From Nitrospirota bacterium (GTDB taxonomy: Bacteria; Nitrospirota; Nitrospiria; Nitrospirales; UBA8639): 15,647 bases of DNA. Both the position numbers and the translations under genes were made by a program. This document shows positions 1 to 7,697 of the stretch, in pieces (the first letter of the stretch is position 1; every line of letters starts with the position of its first letter). Location: positions 1-15,647 of the forward strand of contig JAOUQB010000022.1 of assembly GCA_029879555.1 (NCBI GenBank). The letters run 5' to 3'. A model generated the notes under the pieces. It saw only the letters and a program-made list of their open reading frames with translations. It did no database searches and was not told the DNA's origin.

Positions 1-1279
1 CTAATTCAATATTGGAGGGCGTGCGCTTTAAGCAATTTTGGCAAAAAAAACGCCGATACACATCATTCGTCCAATAGGACGCGCCCCAATTCAAATGCGT
101 ATCCACCGTCGAGGCCAACGCCGCTAACATGCCTACCAGCATGAGCCCTTTCAAGCCAGGCGGCAATAGCAGATCGATTCCTTGAATAAACGTATATTCC
201 CGCGCAGCCATATCAATCGTCCCGGGAAGTGGAGGAAAAATAACCAAGAGCCCCAATGCCAGCGGCAACCAGATCAGGCTCCGTAACAGGACTTGGGCGA
301 CGGTAAACACCACAGCCGCGAGACGCGCATCATGATCGCTACGGCACGCCATGGATCGTTGCGCCAAATACCCGGTCCCATCAGCATTCATCTGCAACAG
401 CCATTGAAAGCCATACACGAGGAGGACCAACATGGTGGCATCTTTGGCACCAAACGGCGAGAAGGCCAAGAGCTCGTGACCGGTGATCATGTAGCCGGCG
501 GCCGGCGTGAATTGTTCGTGGATTCGTAACGTGAGGGCCGTCAGCCCACCCACATGATCCACCACCACCGAAGCGAATCCCGCGCTCGCCAGAATCCCAA
601 TGGCAAATTGCACCAAATCCGTGTTGACCACACTTCGCAATCCACCGGTCGTCGAATACAGCATGGTCACCAACATTATGATACCGATTGAGAATAAATT
701 GTTAGTGGAACGAATCCAAATGGTTTCGATCTCTAAACCTCCAACAGCAAAAGGCACACCAGCCCATTGCACGCTGCCGACGCAAAATTTAAAAAAATCC
801 GCAGGAAGCCATTGATCCCACAGAAGAAATGGTTCAGCGAGACGTGTCGCCGCCAAAAGAACCATGGCCAGCACCGTGCAATTAACAATCGTGCCAAAAT
901 AAATGGCTTTGATCCCACGCAGGGCCGCCGCCGCTTGAGAGCCATAACGTACTTCCGTTAATTCCGCATCGGTCAGCACCCCCACCCGGCGCCAACTGGG
1001 TGCCAACAAAAAACCCATGAGAAGAAAGGCCAAGGCATAGATCCACAAACGCCAGAGGGCAAAGATCCCTGCCGTCGCGACCAAGCCCGTGACGAGCAGA
1101 GGTGTATCAGCCGCAAATTGGGTGGCCGCCATGCTGAGCCCAGCCTTCCACCCCGAGAGACTCCTCCCTGCCAAGAAATACTCATCGAGATTTTTGGAGG
1201 CCTGTTCGCGTTCACGCAATCCGGCATACAGCGCATACACTATAAACGCGCCTAGAATAGACCAATCCCACTTCGTCAT
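1..1279 (-). CDS. Sodium:solute symporter (SSS/SLC5 family), 3' end cut by window edge
   Basis: Reading the minus strand from the ATG at 1279 gives 426 open codons with no stop before the window edge, so the C-terminus is missing. The protein is very hydrophobic. It has the SSS N-terminal pattern DEYFLAGRSLSGW (residues 32-44) followed by AATQFAADTPL (51-61). A mid-protein GGLRSVVNTDLVQF segment is typical of the family. Near the edge, ALASTVDTHLNWGAS (387-401) leads into NDVYRRF, matching the helix that carries the Na2 sodium site in this fold. Family knowledge: inner-membrane Na+-driven uptake of sugars, amino acids, carboxylates or ions. The substrate cannot be told from this fragment. The gene is third in a minus-strand cluster, 33 bases after the preceding stop, so co-transcription is likely. 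No strong Shine-Dalgarno (SD) site is seen, but a nearby in-frame TGA excludes an upstream start. Confidence 0.9.
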   Translation of the reverse strand, partial: MTKWDWSILGAFIVYALYAGLREREQASKNLDEYFLAGRSLSGWKAGLSMAATQFAADTPLLVTGLVATAGIFALWRLWIYALAFLLMGFLLAPSWRRVGVLTDAELTEVRYGSQAAAALRGIKAIYFGTIVNCTVLAMVLLAATRLAEPFLLWDQWLPADFFKFCVGSVQWAGVPFAVGGLEIETIWIRSTNNLFSIGIIMLVTMLYSTTGGLRSVVNTDLVQFAIGILASAGFASVVVDHVGGLTALTLRIHEQFTPAAGYMITGHELLAFSPFGAKDATMLVLLVYGFQWLLQMNADGTGYLAQRSMACRSDHDARLAAVVFTVAQVLLRSLIWLPLALGLLVIFPPLPGTIDMAAREYTFIQGIDLLLPPGLKGLMLVGMLAALASTVDTHLNWGASYWTNDVYRRFFCQNCLKRTPSNIEL

Positions 1280-1312
1280 GGTTTCCGCTTCTCACAACAT
1301 GCCATAAGCGAT

Positions 1313-1798
1313 TTACTCCCCCAGCATGCTCATCAGTCGCCACCCCAGCAAGGGCAAGAATAATCCAACCAGCACAAGAATGCCTCCCAAGCCCATCGTA
1401 CTGAAGCTCACCAGATTGGTACGTGCGCCCAATATGTTAGGTGATTTTGACTGAAATCCCATACCGGCTGGTGGCCATTGCCCCGTCGCACGAATTCTTG
1501 CTCCGACATACATCACGTAGGCACCCATTCCCACCGCCGGCATCCCTGCCATCATGGTCACCGCCAGAAAGATGAATCCGATTTGATGAATGATCTCGGG
1601 TGTCGGAGGCGCATCACCTGACGTCACCGATGAAAGATATTCCATTGTAAAATAGATGAGCGCACCACCAAAAAGTGCGAGAATAGCCAACAGACTAACC
1701 ATCAATGTTTTCTGGGAGGATTTCATAACCTTTGCAATTTCTGCAATGCCGTACTGGTCAATGAAGCCTTTCCTCTCACCCTTCGTTTCGTCCCTCAT
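1313..1798 (-). CDS. Small membrane protein with about three helices, unknown function
   Basis: The call is 161 residues starting at the ATG at 1798. The frame stays open upstream to 2041, but that part overlaps the end of the transporter gene and does not look protein-like. I therefore chose the ATG 52 bases after the transporter stop, with GAGG about 11 bases before it. A short hydrophilic N-terminus is followed by three hydrophobic stretches: SLLAILALFGGALIYF, a Gly/Met-rich IGFIFLAVTMMAGMPAVG, and LGGILVLVGLFLPLLGW near the C-terminus. There are no catalytic motifs and I do not recognise the family. It lies between an NTT-like transporter and a sodium symporter, all on one strand, which suggests one transcript. 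A role as an accessory membrane component would be inference only. The start is less certain than the frame. Confidence 0.65.
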   Translation of the reverse strand: MRDETKGERKGFIDQYGIAEIAKVMKSSQKTLMVSLLAILALFGGALIYFTMEYLSSVTSGDAPPTPEIIHQIGFIFLAVTMMAGMPAVGMGAYVMYVGARIRATGQWPPAGMGFQSKSPNILGARTNLVSFSTMGLGGILVLVGLFLPLLGWRLMSMLGE

Positions 1799-1850
1799 CG
1801 GGAGAACACCCTCAAAGAGGCGAGAGAATTTCAAAATGCGAAAAGAACGC

Positions 1851-3170
1851 TCAATCCACTTTTTTCTGATTCTGGCGGATACGTTCATGACACCGTCCCA
1901 ACCAAAGCCCAGTCGCCAACCAGAGAGCCGCAATGGGCATCGCGGAAAAGGCCATCTGAGATAACCCCATGCCCCATGTATGGAACATGGAGACAATCCC
2001 CGTTCCCGTCGCATCTGCCCCTCGGTGGACCACCGTATCAATCACATTTTTGGCTTGGTATTTTTCTTCTCGTGGAACCACAGTAAACAGCGTTTCCCGT
2101 GTTGGTTTCGTCATAGAAAACTCTCCGGCTCGTCGCAACACCCCAAACCCGATCAACACCGGCAACACGGTCACCAGACCGAATACCCCAAATCCAACAA
2201 ACGACACGATCGGCATCACCGCCAACATGACCACGACCCCAAACCGTGTCAGCAACCATCCGATGGCAAAAAACTGGAGCGTAAACGCGAGGACATTTAT
2301 CCCCAGATCCACTGACGCGAACAATTGAATGCGATCTTCGGAATTCGGCATGACTTCGGGAATCAAAATGGTTTGCTGGGAATACAGAAACGTGGACAGG
2401 ACCGAGTAACACATGAGATATAAGGCAATCCCTCTTAAATACGGCGAGCGTACTATGCGTATGACCCCGACCCATAAGCTAGGCGGAGCGACATCAGGGT
2501 CCTTGACCGTCGACAGATGTGTGCGTCCTAAGTCAATGCCATGATAGGCGTGGTACCACTTCAGCAACGCCACAATACACCCGACCGCCAACATTAAAAA
2601 CATTCCCGATACCAACAAAAGGCCCTGAACCCCGACACCTTTTACAGCCATGGCCGTAATAAACGGTCCGGTCATGGCCCCAAGACTCCCTCCAGCGGAA
2701 ATACATCCGAACAGACGGCGTGCGGCATCCGTGGGAAACACATCGGCCATAAAACTCCAAAACACGGACACGACAAAAAGATTAAACACGCTCAACCATA
2801 CAAAAAAAACCGGTCCAATCGTCTGCAAACCAAATCCACTTTGCAAGGCCACAAAAAACCCCAAGAGGTTCAGGATAAAAAAACCATACACCGTTGGTAA
2901 TAATCGACGAATGGAGAGGTGGCCCGCCAGCCAGCCAAACACTGGAATGACGGCCAGCATGGCAAGAAAGACAGCAGAAAATAACCAGGGAAGGGTGTGG
3001 GCTCCCGATAAGACGCCCATCTCATCTCGAACTGGCCGCAAAATATAATAGGCGGCCAAGAGACAAAAGAAATACAGGAACGACCAGAACAGAGCGGGAA
3101 GCTCATCCCGCTCAACCGGCACAACACGGCTCAGCAGCAGATGGAACATATGTGGCAAAGAATTCCGCAT
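1851..3170 (-). CDS. NTT/AAA-type (ATP:ADP antiporter-like) major facilitator protein
   Basis: A 439-residue integral membrane protein with about 11-12 hydrophobic segments. The N-terminal helix and loop AAYYILRPVRDEMG (residues 39-52) is the hallmark of proteins annotated as NTP/NDP exchange or Npt1/Npt2-type transporters (COG3202-like). Pathogen members of that group exchange ATP for ADP across the membrane. Homologues in free-living bacteria are common and mostly uncharacterised, so nucleotide transport should not be assumed. An internal FPTDAARRLFGCISAGGSLGA segment and a later REEKYQAKNVIDTVVHRGAD segment fit the same group. The gene is first in a minus-strand cluster with the three-helix protein and the sodium symporter. 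ATG 3170 gives the longest frame; a second ATG (residue 8) is a possible alternative, and neither has a clear SD site. Confidence 0.85.
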   Translation of the reverse strand: MRNSLPHMFHLLLSRVVPVERDELPALFWSFLYFFCLLAAYYILRPVRDEMGVLSGAHTLPWLFSAVFLAMLAVIPVFGWLAGHLSIRRLLPTVYGFFILNLLGFFVALQSGFGLQTIGPVFFVWLSVFNLFVVSVFWSFMADVFPTDAARRLFGCISAGGSLGAMTGPFITAMAVKGVGVQGLLLVSGMFLMLAVGCIVALLKWYHAYHGIDLGRTHLSTVKDPDVAPPSLWVGVIRIVRSPYLRGIALYLMCYSVLSTFLYSQQTILIPEVMPNSEDRIQLFASVDLGINVLAFTLQFFAIGWLLTRFGVVVMLAVMPIVSFVGFGVFGLVTVLPVLIGFGVLRRAGEFSMTKPTRETLFTVVPREEKYQAKNVIDTVVHRGADATGTGIVSMFHTWGMGLSQMAFSAMPIAALWLATGLWLGRCHERIRQNQKKVD

Positions 3171-3561
3171 ACCATAGGAATGGTGAATGATGTGGATAGC
3201 AGAAATTGACTACTTGCCTGAACGAAACGACGACAATCCCTTATGCACTAGAGTTTCCGAGGCGAATACAAGGGCAGGTAACGCCGCTGAGAAAGCATTT
3301 GAATACCCTTCAGGACAAATTATTATGACCGTCTCCCCCAATGAAACCCAAAAGGTAAGCCTCATGTCCTTTACATATACCTTGTGTCCCAACCAGCACG
3401 TCATCATACCGAAATCCTAAAGAGAAGCCATCTCTTTTCCATGTTTCATTCTTGTGCTATGTCTCAATTTTCAGGATAATGACCCCACGTCGTCCTCCAC
3501 ATCCCATGAAAGACCTGCCTGGTACTGACTTCTCCAATTCTCTCGAAAGGAGCACCTTCCC
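3171..3561. other. Divergent intergenic spacer, 391 bases
   Basis: This separates the minus-strand transporter cluster from the plus-strand HTTM/DCC cluster, so it should hold promoters for both. On the plus strand a sigma70-like promoter can be proposed at 3452-3480. A small frame at 3187-3420 (77 codons) has AGGA seven bases before its ATG, but its product resembles no protein I know. Its stop sits in a weak AT-rich hairpin (AAAGAGA 3419-3425, TCTCTTT 3431-3437, then T and CC). I do not call it a gene. I could not find a convincing promoter for the minus-strand cluster. Confidence 0.5.
3452..3480 (+). promoter_or_regulatory. Possible sigma70-type promoter of the HTTM/DCC cluster
   Basis: TTGTGC (3452-3457) as -35 and GATAAT (3475-3480) as -10 are separated by exactly 17 bases. 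They lie about 80 bases before the TTG start at 3562. The -10 matches consensus at five of six positions, the -35 at only three. This is prediction from pattern alone. Confidence 0.35.
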
Positions 3562-4158
3562 TTGAGTCGACGGACAATTACATGCCTTCTGGTCCTGTAT
3601 TGGATCGTCGTCTGGGCTGCGGTTATTTTTCGCATCGACTATTTCCCCCTCACGTGGGTCCCCATGTATAGCGTGTATGCCCCAAGCGACACGATTTCCG
3701 CCAAAGTGTGGGACAAGGACCAATATAAAAAAGGCCTCAAGGTGACCCATCGCGACGGTTCGATCAGCTACGTCTCCTATAAGGATTTGAATATCCCCAA
3801 GCCAAATTTTCGACGGCTGTATTATTCAAGGATATTTGGCACCGCTCCACCAAAACATAAACAAGGCAATACGGAACTCGGGCCCCTCAACCGATGGATT
3901 CGAGGACTCGATAAGGGGGAACTGTATTTTTCAGTGGATTGGGAGTGGCGAATGTTTTGGACCATCAATAAAACCTTAGGACATGAACCACCCGATCCAC
4001 AGTTTATTATTCGAATGGAGACCCAACATCAAAAACGGATCTATCGAAAAGCAGATTTATTTCATGGCCACACTTCGAAATTCGAACTGATCACCAACCA
4101 CGCGCTTATCGAATGGAAAGACTCGTGGGTACCAAGGTGGGAACATGCGTTGTTATAA
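3562..4158 (+). CDS. Single-helix membrane protein encoded with HTTM, unknown function
   Basis: A 198-residue protein that begins at a TTG codon. A strong ribosome binding site, AAAGGAG at 3546-3552 with nine bases of spacing, decides that start. Residues 6-24 form one hydrophobic helix, followed by an FPLTWVPMYSVYAP segment and a hydrophilic domain of about 160 residues rich in Trp, Tyr and basic residues. It is probably anchored in the inner membrane by its N-terminus, with the remainder on one side. No cysteine pair or catalytic motif is obvious, and I recognise no named family. The 3' end overlaps the HTTM gene by 14 bases, a sign of translational coupling, so the two products probably act together. 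That partnership is inference from gene order. Confidence 0.85.
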   Translation: MSRRTITCLLVLYWIVVWAAVIFRIDYFPLTWVPMYSVYAPSDTISAKVWDKDQYKKGLKVTHRDGSISYVSYKDLNIPKPNFRRLYYSRIFGTAPPKHKQGNTELGPLNRWIRGLDKGELYFSVDWEWRMFWTINKTLGHEPPDPQFIIRMETQHQKRIYRKADLFHGHTSKFELITNHALIEWKDSWVPRWEHALL

Positions 4159-5104
4159 AAAAATAGGCGAGGCCTGGAATCACTTTTTCTTTACCGGCTT
4201 CTCCGGTGAAAGCCTTGGGCTCTTGCGGATGTATATCGGATGCGGTCTCCTAGCCTTTCACACCTATCAATTTGCCACAGTTTTGAGTCTCAAGCCCTTG
4301 GGTTCCATGTATTACTTTATCGAGCCTATTTGGTATTTCCAATTGCTGGGGATTCATTACCATATTCCTGCCCTTTCCTTTGTCATCTATGCCCTGCTGA
4401 TGGGAGCCACCATCACCATGATCATGGGGAAATGGACACGATCATCCATATTAATCGTCATCTTGTGTATTTTTTACTTAAAAGGGGTCCGAGATAGCTT
4501 TAGCGGCGACGTCCACCATCGCTACATCATCCCCATGCAAATGCTGTTATTGTTTCTCCTATCCAAATGCGGCCAGGTCCATTCTCGTGATGCCAACCGC
4601 AAGGTCTATCCTCCCGTCCAGGAATGGGAGGCCAGTTGGCCTATTAAAACCATACAACTCTATGTCGCGCTCTTTTATTTTTGGAGCGTGATTGCGAAAG
4701 TCCGAGTGTCCGGTTGGGAATGGTTTGCCGGGGGAGGAAGAATTCAGGAAGTCTTAATTAAGCGATCGGTTCGATGGGGGCTCACGGGCGAAGGAGAACT
4801 GGTCAAAAACAGCTTAAGCTTTGAACTGGCCCAACATCCCGAACTCATTCAGATTTTTTCCCATCTGGTGCTCGCCTTCGAACTGGGTTTTCCTTTGATT
4901 TTGTTCATCAAAGCAGTGAAGCTACGGGCCCTCTTCTTGGCTGGCGTCATCACCTTTCACATTGCCACCTTTGTCTTAATGGACGTCAACTTCCTGTTAA
5001 TTCCGTTTGTCTATCTCGTCTTCTTCGACCTCGTTCCCATTCATTCATGGCTCAAAGCTCGAACGGCTCACCTCTTCACGCGCCGCAACTCCGTGGCCTG
5101 TTAG
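4145..5104 (+). CDS. HTTM-domain membrane protein (vitamin K-dependent gamma-carboxylase-related)
   Basis: A 319-residue protein with several hydrophobic helices and the layout of the HTTM (horizontally transferred transmembrane) domain, which is shared with vitamin K-dependent gamma-glutamyl carboxylase. Family-like points include SLGLLRMYIGCGLL near the N-terminus (24-37), a GDVHHRYIIPMQMLLL helix with paired His at 124-125, and YFWSVIAKVRVSGWEWFAGG. In the last of these, Lys185 falls where I would align the catalytic-region Lys of the carboxylase (its KKLDADW segment). The large lumenal propeptide-binding part of the animal enzyme is absent, as is usual for bacterial HTTM proteins, whose reaction is mostly unknown. 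Carboxylation is therefore possible but unproven. The gene starts inside the end of the preceding gene and is followed by a DCC oxidoreductase, a common HTTM neighbour. Confidence 0.85.
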   Translation: MRCYKKIGEAWNHFFFTGFSGESLGLLRMYIGCGLLAFHTYQFATVLSLKPLGSMYYFIEPIWYFQLLGIHYHIPALSFVIYALLMGATITMIMGKWTRSSILIVILCIFYLKGVRDSFSGDVHHRYIIPMQMLLLFLLSKCGQVHSRDANRKVYPPVQEWEASWPIKTIQLYVALFYFWSVIAKVRVSGWEWFAGGGRIQEVLIKRSVRWGLTGEGELVKNSLSFELAQHPELIQIFSHLVLAFELGFPLILFIKAVKLRALFLAGVITFHIATFVLMDVNFLLIPFVYLVFFDLVPIHSWLKARTAHLFTRRNSVAC

Positions 5105-5211
5105 ACCTTTCCCCTGAAAACACATCACCTGTTCAGGTATCATAATCAAATGACCATTTCTGGCAACGGCCCACCCTACACTCACTTTCTACAGAGAACA
5201 GACCCCACGGC

Positions 5212-5646
5212 ATGAAACAGGGACAACGCATCGCCCAGCACAAATGGGATAGATACCCGAGAATCATCGTCTTCGATGGAGTGTGCAATTTTTGCAATGC
5301 CTTTGTGAACTTTGTGATCGACCGAGACCCACAGCATCGCTTTCACTTCGACATGCTCCAATCTCCACCGGCCCAAGACATTCTGCAGCAGTTTCAACTT
5401 TCAACTGACGACTACGAAACCTTCCTGCTCATCGAAGAAGGAAGACTATTCACAAAATCCACAGCGGCTCTCAAAATTCTTCGACACTTGGGAATGCCCT
5501 GGTCTTTGTTTGGAATGTGCTTGATGATCCCTCGCCAGATTCGAGATCCGTTCTACGACTTTGTGGCACAACATCGATATCAATGGATGGGGAAATCCGA
5601 CTCTTGCCGGGTACCGACAGAAGAAGACAAGAAACGATTCGTGTAA
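5212..5646 (+). CDS. DCC-family thiol-disulfide oxidoreductase (DUF393, YuxK-like)
   Basis: A 144-residue protein with the family signature FDGVCNFCNAFVNFVIDRDP at residues 21-40. Asp22, Cys25 and Cys28 form the D-x-x-C-x-x-C motif for which the family is named. Its length and a thioredoxin-like pattern, including the later LIEEGRLFTKSTAALKILRHLG segment, fit full-length DUF393 proteins. There is no signal peptide, so it is probably cytoplasmic. Its redox partner is unknown. It lies 107 bases after the HTTM gene on the same strand. DCC and HTTM domains frequently occur side by side or fused in bacteria, which supports a shared function. No clear SD site precedes the ATG, so it may depend on its own upstream signal. 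Confidence 0.9.
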   Translation: MKQGQRIAQHKWDRYPRIIVFDGVCNFCNAFVNFVIDRDPQHRFHFDMLQSPPAQDILQQFQLSTDDYETFLLIEEGRLFTKSTAALKILRHLGMPWSLFGMCLMIPRQIRDPFYDFVAQHRYQWMGKSDSCRVPTEEDKKRFV

Positions 5647-5698
5647 AGGGCTCTTCATCCCCTGACATTGCCCCACTTACTTCATTCAATAACAGTCC

Positions 5699-6499
5699 CT
5701 ACTCGATCATGAGAATATCTTCGAGATGCGGCTGGCCGTACTCGGCCGACCCGGTTTTTACCAGAAGATTGGGAAGCATCTGAACCGTCCCGGCATGATG
5801 GGTATGGCCGCAAAGGACCGTCAGTTGGCAATCTGGGTGGGCGTGCGCCATTTCCAACAACACCTCCCCTATCGCGTGACAGGTAAAATACGGCAACCAA
5901 TCATCATTACCCACCTTGCCTTCATACCAGCAGGCTTCTTTAAAAGGCGGAACATGCGTAAGACACACGATCTGTTGATACGAATCCACCGCTTGAGTTA
6001 ACACGTCACGAAGGGAGGCGGCAGACGCCTCTCCCAACGCCTGAAGCTTGGCCAGTACCGCATCGCGATCCAACCCTTGAAAATCTCGAATCAGAGCTTG
6101 ATCACTGAGCCTGACAGGAGACTGTTGATAATTTCCCAATCGACCATCTCCCCACCCATCATGCCCGATCAATGCCGTCTGGGGCGTCAGTGCAATGAGC
6201 CCTGAAGTCGAGAGATAGATCAACCCCGATTGAGTCAGGCCCCAATCCTCAATCTCCCGCCTGACCGTTTCAATGGACGCATGATAAAAATCGTGGTTCC
6301 CTAAGACAAAATAGAAAGGCCGATCAATCGCACACTGCATTTCATGAAGAAGGTCTCGCAAGCTCGGCGCCTCCGCAATATCACCGCTAATGAACACCGC
6401 ATCAGGCTGATAATTTTGAATAGCCACATAAAAATCGGCGCGCTCATGCGGCTGAAGAAAATTCAAATGGATATCGGTTGTCCAAACCACTCGCATCAT
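5699..6499 (-). CDS. Calcineurin-like metallophosphoesterase
   Basis: A 266-residue protein with the complete metallophosphoesterase set of metal ligands in order: Asp9 and His11 (TDIH), Asp40 (ISGDIAE), Asn68-His69-Asp70 (LGNHDF), His182 (LTHVPP), and His232 and His234 (CGHTHH). These bind a di-metal centre that hydrolyses phosphate mono- or diesters; the substrate cannot be predicted. An extra IGHDGWGDGR motif (111-120) seems specific to a subgroup. No signal peptide or helix is present, so the protein is cytoplasmic. It is convergent with the DCC gene, with 52 bases between the stops and no clear terminator hairpin. Two tandem ATG codons (6499, 6496) are equally good starts, and neither has a strong SD site. 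Confidence 0.92.
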   Translation of the reverse strand: MMRVVWTTDIHLNFLQPHERADFYVAIQNYQPDAVFISGDIAEAPSLRDLLHEMQCAIDRPFYFVLGNHDFYHASIETVRREIEDWGLTQSGLIYLSTSGLIALTPQTALIGHDGWGDGRLGNYQQSPVRLSDQALIRDFQGLDRDAVLAKLQALGEASAASLRDVLTQAVDSYQQIVCLTHVPPFKEACWYEGKVGNDDWLPYFTCHAIGEVLLEMAHAHPDCQLTVLCGHTHHAGTVQMLPNLLVKTGSAEYGQPHLEDILMIE

Positions 6500-6661
6500 A
6501 TGCCCACATTAGCAAAAACCAAAGATGTCCGCATGATGAACACGCCTCAAAAGCAAAGACACCACCAGTCAGTAGCGGACACAACTGCCCCATGGTATAA
6601 CTCTATGACTCAGGAGTGACTTCAGACCTTCAAGCCATCTCACACACAAGAGGAGTCTCGC

Positions 6662-7228
6662 ATGACAGATACATCCCAAACCGGAACAACGGGAAGCGAA
6701 CTGGCCACCTTGGGCGGGGGATGTTTTTGGTGTTTAGAAGCGGTGTTCGATCAGGTCAAGGGGGTCGCATCAGTAGAGTCGGGCTACATGGGCGGCGGAC
6801 GTCCCAACCCGACGTATGAAGCGGTGTGCACCGGAACCACCGGATATGCCGAGATTATTCAAATTCGATTCGATCCACGCATGATTGCTTTCGGAGAGCT
6901 TTTGGAAATATTTTTTGGGACTCACGATCCAACGACCTTGAATCGACAAGGCAACGATTCGGGCACTCAATATCGTTCAGCCATTTTTTATCACTCGCCC
7001 GAGCAGGAAGCAACCGCCAAACAGGTGATCGACACCTTAACGAAAGACAAAATTTTTGATTCTCCCATTGTGACTGAAGTGGTTGCAGCTTCCACTTTTT
7101 ATATGGCCGAATCCTATCACCAAGAATATTTTGCCCAGAATCCCTCACAACCCTATTGCGCCTACCTCATTTCTCCCAAAATCGCGAAATTTCGCCAACA
7201 GTTTGCAGGCAAACTCAAATCCTCATAG
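6662..7228 (+). CDS. msrA: Peptide-methionine (S)-S-oxide reductase MsrA
   Basis: A 188-residue protein of normal MsrA length. It reduces methionine-S-sulfoxide in proteins, and free, back to methionine, repairing oxidative damage. The catalytic motif GGGCFWCLE is at residues 18-26, with Cys21 the nucleophile. GYMGGGRPNPTYEAVCTGTTGYAE and the FFGTHDPTTLNRQGNDSGTQYRS block are strongly conserved in the family. A C-terminal PYCAYLISPKIAKF segment (Cys166 in PYC) is typical and is a likely resolving Cys. AGAGGAG at 6649-6655 lies six bases before the ATG at 6662, which fixes the start. There is no signal peptide, so it is cytoplasmic. The gene stands alone: it is divergent from the phosphoesterase and convergent with the next gene. 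Confidence 0.97.
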   Translation: MTDTSQTGTTGSELATLGGGCFWCLEAVFDQVKGVASVESGYMGGGRPNPTYEAVCTGTTGYAEIIQIRFDPRMIAFGELLEIFFGTHDPTTLNRQGNDSGTQYRSAIFYHSPEQEATAKQVIDTLTKDKIFDSPIVTEVVAASTFYMAESYHQEYFAQNPSQPYCAYLISPKIAKFRQQFAGKLKSS

Positions 7229-7259
7229 ATCCATTGTCTTCGCGGTTTACCCTCTATTC

Positions 7260-7682
7260 TCACCGGGACACGAACTTGGAGACCGTATCACGCAACCCTC
7301 CCCAAATATTCGCCTTCAAGGTGGCCTGATAGGGGTGAAGAAAAACTGACGTCCTGGGTGGACAATAGGGAACTTCGTTCGTCTCCACACCAATCGGCTC
7401 CGCCACCACCGTCCCTCCTGTTATGGGTTCCGTGCTCTGCACGACTAGTTGCACCCGCGATTCTAAGATACAAAATTCTTGATACCCTTGGGTCTGCGCA
7501 AGAGTGGCGTCGACAAACTTCACGCGATGACGGTCCGTCGAAAAGACCACATCCCCAACTTTCAAGGGTCCCTCAGGGCCAACGGAATAGAGCAGTACCG
7601 GCACCAGCAACACCACGACTATGGCCGCTCCAATAGAAATTAGTGGGGTCTTTGGAGATTCTGAAGAGTGATCATCCATCAT
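7260..7682 (-). CDS. One-helix membrane-anchored protein, unknown function
   Basis: A 140-residue protein with a short acidic N-terminus and one hydrophobic helix (about residues 14-33, SIGAAIVVVLLVPVLLYSVG). The remaining domain of about 105 residues is probably beta-rich and contains several Val/Thr strands and a few Cys. The helix without a clear cleavage site suggests a membrane anchor rather than a secreted protein. I do not recognise the family. It starts 15 bases after the stop of the CDP-archaeol-synthase-like gene on the same strand, so the two are almost certainly co-transcribed. Two tandem ATG codons begin the frame, with no clear SD site. Confidence 0.75.
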   Translation of the reverse strand: MMDDHSSESPKTPLISIGAAIVVVLLVPVLLYSVGPEGPLKVGDVVFSTDRHRVKFVDATLAQTQGYQEFCILESRVQLVVQSTEPITGGTVVAEPIGVETNEVPYCPPRTSVFLHPYQATLKANIWGGLRDTVSKFVSR

Positions 7683-7697
7683 GAATTTTTGATTCGG

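Noticed and set aside
1969..2475. Several open frames of 110-145 codons on both strands
   Set aside because: They lie inside the NTT-like transporter gene in other frames and have unnatural composition.
5113..5137. Inverted repeat CCTGAA/TTCAGG between the HTTM and DCC genes
   Set aside because: A six-base arm with a 13-base loop and no T run is expected by chance at this scale.
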